NCBI GenBank assembly: GCA_021648725.1
Contig: JAKISF010000009.1
Span: forward strand, 1 to 64,000
Source of the DNA: Bacteroidales bacterium
GTDB taxonomy: Bacteria > Bacteroidota > Bacteroidia > Bacteroidales > JAADGE01
DNA length: 64,000 bases
Reading direction: 5' to 3'
Shown here: positions 16,899-24,623 of the stretch, one piece after another
Layout of the letters: every line of letters starts with the position of its first letter
Position numbering within the stretch: position 1 is the first letter of the stretch
Program-made: the position numbers and the translations under genes
The notes under the pieces: model-generated
Database searches by the model: none
What the model was told of the DNA's origin: nothing
The model's input: only the letters and a program-made list of their open reading frames with translations

Positions 16899-17519
16899 AT
16901 GGAAAATAAAAATACAGACACTCAAAAAGTTAAAAACGAAAACAACGAAATATCTGATAAAGAATTAATGATAGACCATGACTACGACGGCATTAAAGAA
17001 CTTGACAATCCGCCGCCGCCGTGGTTAATGTGGCTTTTCTACATTACGGTTATATGGGGAGTAGGATATGTTGCATATTTTCATTGGTTTTCAGTAGGCG
17101 ATTTACAAGAAGCCGAATATGAAAGAATAATGAGCGAAGCTGCCGATAAATATAAAGATGTTGCAACGGATACGGAAACCATAAATATATTAACAACAGA
17201 AGCCGATTTAACAAAAGGAGCTGAAATTTACACAAAATCTTGTTCAGCATGTCACGGTGCAGAAGGAAAAGGAGGAATCGGCCCTGACTTTACTGACAAT
17301 AAATGGATATACGGAAATAATATAAAAGATGTTTTCGGAGTAATTAAAAACGGAACAGATAAAGGTATGCCTCCGTTTAAAAGCCTTGAAGATGACGGGA
17401 TTCTGCAAGTTGCAAGTTATGTTCTTACAAAATTCGGAACAGTTTCTTTAAACGAAGAAGTTAATAGTGAAATTGATTCAACAGAAATAACAGAAGAAAA
17501 AACTACTGATGAGAGTTAA
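16899..17519 (+). CDS. ccoP: cbb3 oxidase subunit CcoP, mono-haem form
   Basis: A 206-residue membrane-anchored cytochrome c. The N-terminal CcoP domain has DHDYDGIKELDNPPPPWLMW followed by one helix (residues 41-64). One class I cytochrome c domain follows with CSACH (Cys115, Cys118, His119) and a probable axial Met157 in KGMPPF. Textbook CcoP has two haem c groups and about 300 residues; this one lacks the second domain, which may be replaced by the extra domain on ccoNO. It passes electrons to CcoO. A terminator follows at 17541-17572. Confidence 0.93.
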   Translation: MENKNTDTQKVKNENNEISDKELMIDHDYDGIKELDNPPPPWLMWLFYITVIWGVGYVAYFHWFSVGDLQEAEYERIMSEAADKYKDVATDTETINILTTEADLTKGAEIYTKSCSACHGAEGKGGIGPDFTDNKWIYGNNIKDVFGVIKNGTDKGMPPFKSLEDDGILQVASYVLTKFGTVSLNEEVNSEIDSTEITEEKTTDES

Positions 17520-17540
17520 TAAAATATACAAAAGCTTAAG

Positions 17541-17572
17541 AAACTACAACTTTAAAAGGTTGTGGTTTTTTT
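17541..17572 (+). terminator. Terminator after ccoP
   Basis: AAACTACAAC (17541-17550) pairs with GTTGTGGTTT (17559-17568), with one G-U, and a T-run follows. It divides the structural oxidase genes from the ccoG assembly unit, which has its own promoter just downstream. Confidence 0.8.
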
Positions 17573-17590
17573 AATAAACAACAAAAGCAA

Positions 17591-17604
17591 TTGATATTTA
17601 TCAA
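17591..17604 (+). promoter_or_regulatory. FNR-type operator upstream of ccoG
   Basis: TTGAT-ATTT-ATCAA is a perfect match to the FNR consensus TTGATnnnnATCAA. Its centre is about 40 bases before the start point predicted from the -7 box at 17624-17631, the classic spacing for class II activation. A second imperfect copy, TTGATTGACCAA, follows at 17609-17620. No FNR/CRP family gene is in the window. Confidence 0.7.
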
Positions 17605-17623
17605 ACTATTGATTGACCAAAAT

Positions 17624-17631
17624 TACCTTTC
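17624..17631 (+). promoter_or_regulatory. -7 box for the ccoG unit
   Basis: TACCTTTC (followed by G) differs from TAnnTTTG in the last position. It ends 10 bases before the ccoG ATG, which predicts a leader of only a few bases. The weak box fits a promoter that needs an activator. Confidence 0.45.
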
Positions 17632-17641
17632 GTAAAATGCC

Positions 17642-19051
17642 ATGAAACTTGACAGTAAGCATGAAATAACATACAGAGATTCAATATCAACTGTTGATGA
17701 AGCAGGTAAAAGAATATGGGTACACGCAAAAAAGCCCAAAGGAAAGTTGTATAATTACAGGCAATTTTTCGGTTACTTTCTTGTAGCATTTCTTTTTGTA
17801 GTTCCGCTTATTAAAGTAAACAAAGCCCCTCTTATGCTGTTCAATGTTATTGAGCGAAAATTTATAATATTCGGTATTATCTTCTGGCCGCAAGATTCAT
17901 TCTTATTTTACTTAATGATGCTGTCTTTTATTCTGTTTATTATTTTGTTTACGGTAGTTTACGGCAGGCTTTGGTGCGGTTGGGCATGTCCTCAAACAAT
18001 ATTTTTAGAACTAATTTTCAGAAAAATTGAATGGTTAATTGACGGCAATCCTTCAAAGCAACGAAAATTAAAAGCCCAAAAGTTAAATTTCAGAAAATTT
18101 ATAAAACGATTTACTAAACATTTGCTGTTTTGGTTAATTTCATTTTTTATAGTTACCGCATTACTTTCTTTTATCTTAAGTGTTAATACGGTTACAGAAT
18201 TTTTGAAACACCCCTTTCCCGAACATACTTCCGGCTTTATCGCATTAATTATTTTTACCTCTGCTTTTTATTTTATTTACTCGTGGTTCAGAGAGCAGGT
18301 ATGTACAATTATGTGTCCCTACGGAAGGTTGCAGGGAGTATTATTAGATTCAAACTCAATAATAGTTTCTTACGATTATTTAAGAGGCGAACCCCGAGGA
18401 ATCGTAAAAAAAGGAAATGACGAAGCTACGGCAAAATCAGGAGATTGTATTGATTGCAAACAATGTGTACAGGTATGCCCTACAAATATAGATATACGAA
18501 ACGGCACTCAATTAGAATGTGTAAATTGCACAGCTTGTATAGATGCTTGTAATTCTACAATGAAAAAAATCGAAAAACCTAAAGGCTTAATAAGATTTGC
18601 TTCCGAAAACGGTATTAAAACAGGACAAAAATTTAAAATGACTCCTAGAAATATCGGGTATTCAATCGTTCTTTCCGGTATTCTTATCTTTTTCTTTACT
18701 TTGCTGTTAACAAGATCCGATATTGAAACTAATATTCTCAGAGACAGAAACTTTATGTACCAAGAACAAGAAACAGGTGTTCTAAGCAATATTTATAATA
18801 TAAGAATTTTAAACAAAACACATAAAACAATGAATTTAACAATAAAGTTAAGTTCAAATGAAGGAGAAATTAAACTGTTCGGAGATGATTTACATATAGA
18901 AAGTGGTGAAAAAGCAGAACCAAAAATGATTGTTTATATCTCAAAAAATAAGTTGAAACGCAAAAACACAAAACTTAAATTTCAAATTTATTCAGGAAAT
19001 AAACTATTAGACGAAGTTGAAACAAATTTTGTGGGACCGGATATTTATTAA
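17642..19051 (+). CDS. ccoG: cbb3 oxidase accessory ferredoxin CcoG
   Basis: A 469-residue membrane iron-sulfur protein (RdxA/FixG family). Helices lie near residues 40-60, 80-105 and 155-180, and WCGWACPQT and IMCPYGRLQG are present. Two 4Fe-4S sites follow: CIDCKQCVQVCP and CVNCTACIDAC (about residues 270-305). A last helix near 340-360 leads to a periplasmic Ig-like tail. CcoG is a cupric reductase that helps supply copper to the CcoN subunit. It starts the assembly unit with ccoH and the TauE-like gene, behind an FNR-type box. Confidence 0.95.
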   Translation: MKLDSKHEITYRDSISTVDEAGKRIWVHAKKPKGKLYNYRQFFGYFLVAFLFVVPLIKVNKAPLMLFNVIERKFIIFGIIFWPQDSFLFYLMMLSFILFIILFTVVYGRLWCGWACPQTIFLELIFRKIEWLIDGNPSKQRKLKAQKLNFRKFIKRFTKHLLFWLISFFIVTALLSFILSVNTVTEFLKHPFPEHTSGFIALIIFTSAFYFIYSWFREQVCTIMCPYGRLQGVLLDSNSIIVSYDYLRGEPRGIVKKGNDEATAKSGDCIDCKQCVQVCPTNIDIRNGTQLECVNCTACIDACNSTMKKIEKPKGLIRFASENGIKTGQKFKMTPRNIGYSIVLSGILIFFFTLLLTRSDIETNILRDRNFMYQEQETGVLSNIYNIRILNKTHKTMNLTIKLSSNEGEIKLFGDDLHIESGEKAEPKMIVYISKNKLKRKNTKLKFQIYSGNKLLDEVETNFVGPDIY

Positions 19052-19101
19052 CTGTAAAATGCCGTAATTAAGAAACTGAATCTTTTAACTAATACATAAT
19101 C

Positions 19102-19548
19102 ATGAAAATAAAGATTAATTGGGGAACCGGAATATTTATTACAATATTTATTTTTGTAAGTTTTTTTATAAGTTTTATCTTTTTCAGCCTTACACAAAAT
19201 GTAAACCTTGTAACTGATGACTATTTTCCTGACGAAATAGCCTATGAAAGTAAGTTAGATAAAATCAGAAACACAAATATTTTAACCGAAAAAATAACAT
19301 TAAAAAAAGAAAACAATAAATTAATAATTCTTTTTCCGGAAATAATCAATAACAAAAAAATATCGGGTAAAATTCTGCTTTATTACATTACCGATAATAA
19401 TTATGATATAGAATTAAACATTGAACCCGACAAAACAAGAAAGCAAATTATATATACTAAAAAAATTAAAAAAGGAAGATATTATATTAAAATAGATTGG
19501 AATCTTTCAGGAAAAAAATATTTTCAAGAATTTAAAATTACAATTTAA
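19102..19548 (+). CDS. ccoH: CcoH/FixH family protein
   Basis: A 148-residue protein with one N-terminal membrane helix (about residues 8-30, rich in Phe and Ile), then DDYFPDEIAYESKLD, typical of FixH, and a beta-rich periplasmic domain ending in WNLSGKKYFQEFKITI. FixH proteins assist cbb3 assembly or stability. The stop overlaps the start of the next gene by one base, so translation is coupled. Confidence 0.88.
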   Translation: MKIKINWGTGIFITIFIFVSFFISFIFFSLTQNVNLVTDDYFPDEIAYESKLDKIRNTNILTEKITLKKENNKLIILFPEIINNKKISGKILLYYITDNNYDIELNIEPDKTRKQIIYTKKIKKGRYYIKIDWNLSGKKYFQEFKITI

Positions 19549-20282
19549 TGGACTTTCAAATTATCGGGTCTGCATTTTTCTTTGGTTTAGTTACCGGAAT
19601 TCATTGCATGGGTATGTGCGGGCCTATTGCAATTTCATTACCTCTTAAAGAAACAAGTAACTTTTCAAGAATTTCAAGTTCTGTATTATACAACACAGGA
19701 CGTTCCGTAACATACGCCGTTATGGGAATGATTTTCGGTTTTCTCGGTCAAAGCTTTGTAATGGCAGGTTTTCAAAAATGGGTAAGTATTGTTATGGGAA
19801 CAATAATGATTTTATATGTCATTTTTCCTCTCTTTTTTAAAACCAAATTATCCGTTGAAAATTTCGAATATCAATATACGGGAGCACTAAGAAATAAACT
19901 GTCAAAACTGTTAGGCAAACGTTCATACTCAAGCCTTTTTATTATAGGCATATTGAACGGGTTATTACCTTGCGGGCCTGTTTATGCCGCACTTGCCGGA
20001 GCTATTGCAACAGGAAGCGTAATTTACGGAACAGTTTTCATGTTTCTTTTTGGGCTGGGAACAATACCTGTTATGTTAACTCTTTCGTTAATCGGAAATA
20101 AAATCAGCAATAAATTAAGGACAAAACTTGCAAAACTAATTCCTGCTACAATTATTATCCTCGGCATATTGTTTATTTTAAGAGGATTAGGATTAGGAAT
20201 AATGTTTGTAAGCCCTCCGGATAAAAAACTGAAAGTTCCTGTCGAACAAAAATCAGAAGGAAATCATTCTCATTGTATGTAA
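19548..20282 (+). CDS. TauE/SafE (DsbD/UreH-like) membrane protein of the cbb3 locus
   Basis: A 244-residue polytopic membrane protein. Two related halves begin GIHCMGMCGPIAISLP (about residues 18-33) and GLLPCGPVYAALAGA (about 136-150), the paired Cys-containing motifs of the DsbD_2/TauE-like group. The C-terminus is His-rich (NHSHC). Its place right after ccoG and ccoH is, as I recall, common in Bacteroidota and suggests a metal-handling or maturation role for the oxidase; transport has not been shown. No ccoI copper ATPase is found in the window. Confidence 0.82.
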   Translation: MDFQIIGSAFFFGLVTGIHCMGMCGPIAISLPLKETSNFSRISSSVLYNTGRSVTYAVMGMIFGFLGQSFVMAGFQKWVSIVMGTIMILYVIFPLFFKTKLSVENFEYQYTGALRNKLSKLLGKRSYSSLFIIGILNGLLPCGPVYAALAGAIATGSVIYGTVFMFLFGLGTIPVMLTLSLIGNKISNKLRTKLAKLIPATIIILGILFILRGLGLGIMFVSPPDKKLKVPVEQKSEGNHSHCM

Positions 20283-20311
20283 AAAAATTATTAATTATAA
20301 AATATTTAAAA

Positions 20312-20319
20312 TATATTTG
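20312..20319 (+). promoter_or_regulatory. -7 box for the cytochrome c lipoprotein
   Basis: TATATTTG matches TAnnTTTG, 38 bases before the ATG at 20358. It indicates separate transcription from the ccoG unit. Confidence 0.5.
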
Positions 20320-20357
20320 TATCCTTAAATTTTCTAAACAATTTAATTAAAAATATA

Positions 20358-20789
20358 ATGAAAATGAAAAAATTAACATTATCAACCTTAGCAGTATTAT
20401 TTATATTCAGCCTTTCAAGTGTATTACTTTCATGCGGGGATGATGAAGAAAAAACAACAGATGAAACAACAACAGAAGTCACTGAAGTAACTACAGAAGA
20501 AATTACTGAAGTAAAGTCTGATTACTCGGCAGGCGAAAAAATATACACAACAACTTGTCAAGCATGTCATCAAGCAAACGGAGAAGGTGTAGAAGGTTCA
20601 TTCCCGGGTTTAAAAGGTAAAGCTGTTGATTTAAGTGCAATAACTAACGGCAGAGAAGGAACCGCTATGATTGCCTATAAAAATCAATTATCAGACCAAG
20701 AAATAGCAGATGTTGCAAATTTCGTAAATCATTCATTTGGGAATAATTTTGATGAAGTAACAGTCGAAGATATTGCTGCTGTTAAGTAA
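20358..20789 (+). CDS. Cytochrome c lipoprotein
   Basis: A 143-residue lipoprotein. The lipobox LLSC puts the lipidated cysteine at residue 26, followed by an acidic Thr/Glu-rich linker (about 28-53) and one class I cytochrome c domain: CQACH (Cys67, Cys70, His71), and a Met near 105 in GTAMIAYKNQLSD as likely axial ligand. It is probably the mobile or tethered donor to the cbb3 oxidase encoded upstream (inference from position). A terminator follows at 20819-20847. Confidence 0.9.
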   Translation: MKMKKLTLSTLAVLFIFSLSSVLLSCGDDEEKTTDETTTEVTEVTTEEITEVKSDYSAGEKIYTTTCQACHQANGEGVEGSFPGLKGKAVDLSAITNGREGTAMIAYKNQLSDQEIADVANFVNHSFGNNFDEVTVEDIAAVK

Positions 20790-20818
20790 CATTTTAAACC
20801 GAAACAAATTAAGTTTAT

Positions 20819-20847
20819 AAGCTGTCTGTATTGGCAGCTTTTTTTTT
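20819..20847 (+). terminator. Terminator after the cytochrome c lipoprotein
   Basis: AAGCTGTC (20819-20826) pairs with GGCAGCTT (20833-20840), one G-U, followed by a run of nine T in total. Confidence 0.85.
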
Positions 20848-20861
20848 ACTAAACAAATATA

Positions 20862-21908
20862 ATGGCTGAATTTAATTTTAATGATACCGAGTTAATGAAA
20901 CTTATAACTCATAAAACACGAGACAAGCATCTCGAAAATTTTTTTTGGTTAGCTGACAGAGAAACAAGTTTTAATCCTGAAACCGCAGAATATATAATGC
21001 AATATTTTCTGCAAAGTTTTAAACTACCTGAATTCTACAGTTTCGCATATTCTACTGAGCCTGAAACGAATAAAGCATATACATTCGTAAAACAAATATT
21101 TGAAGATGAAGGAAGTTTCATTGCTGCATCTAAAAATATTGCTAAATTATTGTATGAATCTTCCGAGCATCCTAAAATTAAAGACGGCGAATTGAATATT
21201 GCATATTTTAATTCGGTACAGATTGGTGATGAAATGACTGACGGAATAGGTATTTTTAAATCAGAAAACACATCTCCTTTTTTAAAAATGACACAAGAAA
21301 AAGAAAACTATAAAATTATTCATGATTACGGTCTTGAAATAAGAAAAATTGATAAAGCCTGCATTATTTTTAATACAAATAAAGAAAACGGGTACGTTGT
21401 ATTAATTATTGACAACTTAAATCGCTCAAACGATGCTCAATATTGGAAAAATGATTTTCTGAACTTAACACCTTTAAATGACAGCTATTATAATACTAAA
21501 GAATTTTTATCAATTACAAAAGACTTTGTAAGCAAAAAACTACCCGAAGAATTTGAAATTGATAACACCGATAAGATTCAACTTCTTAACCGATCAATAG
21601 ACTACTTCAAGAACAATGAAAGCTTTGACAAAGCAGAATTTGAAGAAAAAGTATTTCAAAATGAAGAATTAATCAGTTCATTCCGAAATTACGATGAAAA
21701 CTTCCGAACAGAAAACAATATTGAAATAAAAGATAATTTTGATATTTCAAACCAAGCAGTAAAAAAACAATCTCGTATTTTTAAAAGTGTATTAAAATTA
21801 GATAAGAACTTTCATGTTTATATTCACGGCGATAAAAACTTAATTGAAAAAGGAGTAGATAATAACGGCAGAAAGTATTACAAAATTTATTATGAAAATG
21901 AAACATAA
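20862..21908 (+). CDS. Nucleoid-associated protein, NA37/YejK-like
   Basis: A 348-residue protein resembling the 37-kDa nucleoid-associated family. The N-terminal half has NFFWLADRETSFNPETAEYIMQ-like helical sequence and SKNIAKLLYESSEHPKIKDGEL; the centre has a beta-rich IAYFNSVQIGDEMTDGIGIFKSE block with FLKM; the C-terminus ends in a basic YIHGDKNLIEKGVDNNGRKYYKIYY. The family binds nucleoid DNA, but the cellular role is poorly known. It starts 15 bases after the terminator T-run and is convergent with ribH. Confidence 0.75.
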   Translation: MAEFNFNDTELMKLITHKTRDKHLENFFWLADRETSFNPETAEYIMQYFLQSFKLPEFYSFAYSTEPETNKAYTFVKQIFEDEGSFIAASKNIAKLLYESSEHPKIKDGELNIAYFNSVQIGDEMTDGIGIFKSENTSPFLKMTQEKENYKIIHDYGLEIRKIDKACIIFNTNKENGYVVLIIDNLNRSNDAQYWKNDFLNLTPLNDSYYNTKEFLSITKDFVSKKLPEEFEIDNTDKIQLLNRSIDYFKNNESFDKAEFEEKVFQNEELISSFRNYDENFRTENNIEIKDNFDISNQAVKKQSRIFKSVLKLDKNFHVYIHGDKNLIEKGVDNNGRKYYKIYYENET

Positions 21909-21923
21909 TTTTTAAAACTGATA

Positions 21924-22409
21924 TTACATTTGCCTTCTCCTGTAAGCAACCATCTTAATTGCAGTTACGGCTGCTTCGTCTCCTTTATTGCCGTGCTTAC
22001 CTCCGGCTCTGTCAAGTGCCTGTTGTTGATTATCGGTAGTTAACACACCAAAAATAATCGGGGTTTTCCCTTCTCTGTTAATTTCAGTAATACCGTAAGC
22101 AACACCCTGACAAATAAAATCAAAATGACGAGTTTCTCCTTGAATCACACAACCTAATACAATTATAGCATCAAAATTCTTATAATCTGCCGTCAATTTA
22201 GCACCGTAGGTTAATTCAAATGTTCCCGGCACATATTCTTTAATAATATCATCCGGCTTTGCCCCGTGTTTTATTAAAGTTTTATACGCTCCGTCAAATA
22301 ATGCTTCAGTAATTTCGTTATTCCATTCAGAAACTATAATTCCGAACTTCATACCATTTGCATTCGGAACAGAACTTATATTATAATCAGACAGGTTTAC
22401 TGTTGCCAT
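21924..22409 (-). CDS. ribH: 6,7-dimethyl-8-ribityllumazine synthase
   Basis: A 161-residue enzyme condensing 5-amino-6-ribitylaminouracil with 3,4-dihydroxy-2-butanone 4-phosphate in riboflavin synthesis. Motifs are IIVSEWN, VPGTFEL, LGCVIQGETRHFDF (catalytic His95) and GVLTTDNQQQALDRAGG. Length is normal. The TPR membrane-protein gene that I recall as its usual upstream partner in Bacteroidota is 7.8 kb away here, with the ATP-grasp locus between them. A -7 box TACATTTG (minus strand, 22464-22471) lies upstream. Confidence 0.96.
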   Translation of the reverse strand: MATVNLSDYNISSVPNANGMKFGIIVSEWNNEITEALFDGAYKTLIKHGAKPDDIIKEYVPGTFELTYGAKLTADYKNFDAIIVLGCVIQGETRHFDFICQGVAYGITEINREGKTPIIFGVLTTDNQQQALDRAGGKHGNKGDEAAVTAIKMVAYRRRQM

Positions 22410-22463
22410 TTTATTATTTTATTAAATCTTTGACAAAAAAACAAAATTTATTATTTAAACCGC

Positions 22464-22471
22464 AAATGTAT
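22464..22471 (-). promoter_or_regulatory. -7 box for ribH
   Basis: On the minus strand TACATTTG matches TAnnTTTG. It overlaps the first ATG of the divergent AraC-type gene, so the two genes may compete for polymerase. Confidence 0.4.
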
Positions 22472-23059
22472 AATAAAAATAATACAGTAACTAAAAAGAT
22501 TAACATCAAAAATATGTTGAGCATTTGTTGTGTCAGAATGTTAAGGCATGATTTTGAAAATCATAATATTACAGTCAACAATATTGGGGTAGGTTTTGCC
22601 GAAATATCATATAACCCTGAAAAAATCAGCAATAAAGAAATTAACCGAATACTTGCTGTGTCCGGCTTAAGCATTATTTCAAATCGAGAAGAAAAGGTTG
22701 TAGAGGAAATAAAATTAGCCGTAACAGAATTAGTTCATTATATGAATAATGCAGATTCAATAGCAAAAAAATCAGAATATATTGTAGGAAAATTAGGCTT
22801 AAACTACCGTTATTTATCAAGATTATTCTCTAAATATGAAAATATTACTTTAGAAAAATATATTATACTCAATAAAATTGAACGTATTAAAAACTTAATT
22901 GACGAAGACGAATACACATTAAGCGAAATTGCATATATGATGGACTACAGCAGTGTTCAATATTTATCTGCACAATTCAAAAAAGAAACAGGATATTCCG
23001 TTTCTGATTATAAATTACTTGAATACAAAGAGAAAAAATCAATAAACGAACTCTTTTAA
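22466..23059 (+). CDS. AraC-type regulator with an HMA-like N-terminal domain
   Basis: A 197-residue protein from the ATG at 22466, chosen because the family begins with a short basic lead into I-x-I-K-N-M; a longer frame would run into ribH. Residues about 12-75 follow the fold order of a heavy-metal-associated domain, but the metal motif MxCxxC reads MLSICC, so the first cysteine is a serine. Residues about 100-190 form an AraC double helix-turn-helix (ITLEKYIILNKIERIKNLI, then LSEIAYMMDYSSVQYLSAQFKKETG). It is divergent from ribH and just ahead of the PqqD/ATP-grasp locus, so it may regulate either. An alternative start is Met17 at 22514. Confidence 0.78.
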   Translation: MYNKNNTVTKKINIKNMLSICCVRMLRHDFENHNITVNNIGVGFAEISYNPEKISNKEINRILAVSGLSIISNREEKVVEEIKLAVTELVHYMNNADSIAKKSEYIVGKLGLNYRYLSRLFSKYENITLEKYIILNKIERIKNLIDEDEYTLSEIAYMMDYSSVQYLSAQFKKETGYSVSDYKLLEYKEKKSINELF

Positions 23060-23116
23060 TTCAAATTTTATACATATTCCGTAAAATTTTGTAACATGTT
23101 TTTTAAACTTTAGATA

Positions 23117-23124
23117 TACTTTTG
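23117..23124 (+). promoter_or_regulatory. -7 box for the PqqD/ATP-grasp locus
   Basis: TACTTTTG matches TAnnTTTG. The nearest upstream TTTG (23088-23091) is 25 bases away, rather far for a -33 element. It predicts a leader of about 170 bases before the PqqD-like start. Confidence 0.45.
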
Positions 23125-23160
23125 TGTCGTAGATTTAATTAATACCATAAGTTATTTTTA

Positions 23161-23223
23161 ATGATGAATACAATAATATTATCAAATAACCTTTTTAATT
23201 CAATTTTAAAGAAATCAACCTAA
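23161..23223 (+). CDS. 20-codon ORF in the leader (possible leader peptide)
   Basis: ATGATG opens a 20-residue frame, MMNTIILSNNLFNSILKKST, ending at TAA 23221-23223. It lies 37 bases after the -7 box and 18 bases before a pair of alternative hairpins. It may be a leader peptide, a tiny precursor peptide for the modifying enzymes downstream, or chance. No core-like repeat, Cys pair or Gly-Gly cleavage site is present. Confidence 0.25.
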   Translation: MMNTIILSNNLFNSILKKST

Positions 23224-23241
23224 TAACCTTAAAGATGTTAA

Positions 23242-23290
23242 GCACTTTGATGTTTCGGAATTTCATCATTTGTGCCGAACACCTTTTTTT
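23242..23290 (+). promoter_or_regulatory. Possible attenuator: two mutually exclusive hairpins
   Basis: Hairpin A pairs GCAC (23242-23245) with GTGC (23272-23275) and GATG (23249-23252) with CATC (23264-23267). Hairpin B pairs TGTT(T)CGG (23251-23258) with CCGAACA (23275-23281) and is followed by CC and seven T. The arms overlap, so only one can form. B looks like a terminator and A like its antiterminator. The stems are short, so this rests on arrangement more than stability. Confidence 0.35.
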
Positions 23291-23303
23291 AATATAAACA
23301 AAT

Positions 23304-23552
23304 ATGAAAATAAGAAATAACATTGCCGTAAGCGAATCCGGCTTTCTATTCGACTCTAATACAGGCGATTCCTATTCTTTAAACGAAACAGGAAAACAAA
23401 TTGTAAAGATGTTAAATGAAAATAAATCGGAAGAAGAAATACGAAAATACTTCCTTGAAAATTACGATATTGAAGAAGGAACCTTTGAAAATAATTTTTA
23501 TGACTTCATAAATATGTTAAGCAAACTTAACTTACTTGAAAATGAGCAATAA
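23304..23552 (+). CDS. PqqD-like small protein
   Basis: An 82-residue protein with the PqqD / RRE-like winged-helix pattern: a short beta hairpin (IAVSESGFLFDSNTGDSYSLNETG), then helices (GKQIVKMLNENKSEEEIRKYFLENY, and a final NFYDFINMLSKLNLL). In PqqD-family proteins this fold binds leader peptides for modifying enzymes or delivers substrates to them. Its end overlaps the ATP-grasp gene by 11 bases, so the two are coupled. No obvious precursor peptide gene is present, so the substrate is unknown. Confidence 0.7.
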   Translation: MKIRNNIAVSESGFLFDSNTGDSYSLNETGKQIVKMLNENKSEEEIRKYFLENYDIEEGTFENNFYDFINMLSKLNLLENEQ

Positions 23553-24594
23553 AAAGAAGAAATATACAATTGCTGTTACGGGGCTTAATAATACTGACAA
23601 TCCGGGTCCGGGAGTTCCTGTTATAAGAGCATTGAGAGAAGCAAAAGATTTTGAGGTTCGTATTATCGGTTTAGTATATGAAAATTTAGAACCCGGAATT
23701 TACATGCAAAATATTGCCGACAAAATATACCAAATCCCCTACCCCTCAACAGGCTCAGACAGCCTTCTTGACAGAATAAAATACATACATTCAAAAGAAA
23801 ATTTACAAGTTCTTATACCTAATTTCGATGCCGAACTTTTTACATTTATGAAGTCAGAAGAAAAATTAAAATCAATGGGAATAGCAACCTTTTTGCCTAC
23901 TATTGAACAATTTGAAGAACGGCATAAATCAGAACTTCCCGAGTTCGGAAAAAAATACGACTTAGATATTCCGGAAAGCAAAGCAATTACAAGTTTAGCC
24001 GAAGTAAATAATTTACATCTCGAATTTGATTATCCGCTTCTTGTTAAAGGAAAGTTCTATGACGCTTATCTTGCATATAATGCATCACAAGTTATTGAAC
24101 ATTTCAATAAAATTTCATCGAAATGGGGACTTCCGATAATAATTCAGCAATTTATAAGAGGAACAGAAGTTAATGTTGTTGCTCTCGGCGACGGAAAAGG
24201 AAATACAATAGGTGCAGTGCCGATGCGTAAGCAATATATTACCGACAAAGGAAAAGCTTGGGGCGGAATTACGCTTACAGATAAAAATCTGTTAGATATC
24301 ACACACGATTTAATCAAAAAAACAAAATGGAGAGGCGGAATGGAGTTGGAAATAATAAAAACCAACGACAATAAATATTATATAATTGAAATTAATCCCA
24401 GAATTCCGGCTTGGGTTTATCTTGCAGTCGGTGCCGGCCAAAATTTACCTGAGGCTTTAGTAAAATTAGCTCTCGGAGAAAATGTTATACCTTTTAAAAA
24501 TTATGAAGCAGGTAAAATGTTTATTCGATATTCCTACGACATAATCGGAGATATATCACAATTTGAAAAACTTTCAATAACCGGAGAACTTTAA
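23542..24594 (+). CDS. ATP-grasp ligase of unknown substrate
   Basis: A 350-residue enzyme from the ATG at 23542 (a TTG two codons earlier is less likely). The N-terminal Rossmann-like part reads IAVTGLNNTDNPGPGVPVIRAL; the ATP-grasp core has YPLLVKG, PIIIQQFIRGTEVNVVALGDG and the metal-binding GGMELEIIK and YIIEINPRIPAW blocks. It resembles carbamoyl-phosphate-synthase and PylC-type ligases, which join a carboxylate to an amine through an acyl phosphate. It lies between the PqqD-like gene (11-base overlap) and a decarboxylase, suggesting action on a small peptide or amino acid. The product cannot be read from sequence. Confidence 0.82.
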   Translation: MSNKKKKYTIAVTGLNNTDNPGPGVPVIRALREAKDFEVRIIGLVYENLEPGIYMQNIADKIYQIPYPSTGSDSLLDRIKYIHSKENLQVLIPNFDAELFTFMKSEEKLKSMGIATFLPTIEQFEERHKSELPEFGKKYDLDIPESKAITSLAEVNNLHLEFDYPLLVKGKFYDAYLAYNASQVIEHFNKISSKWGLPIIIQQFIRGTEVNVVALGDGKGNTIGAVPMRKQYITDKGKAWGGITLTDKNLLDITHDLIKKTKWRGGMELEIIKTNDNKYYIIEINPRIPAWVYLAVGAGQNLPEALVKLALGENVIPFKNYEAGKMFIRYSYDIIGDISQFEKLSITGEL

Positions 24595-24623
24595 ACCTCT
24601 AAACTTTTTAATAAAACAAAAAA

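Noticed and set aside
22358-22465. N-terminal extension of the AraC-type regulator
   Set aside because: It overlaps the ribH start on the other strand, and the family pattern begins after the ATG at 22466.
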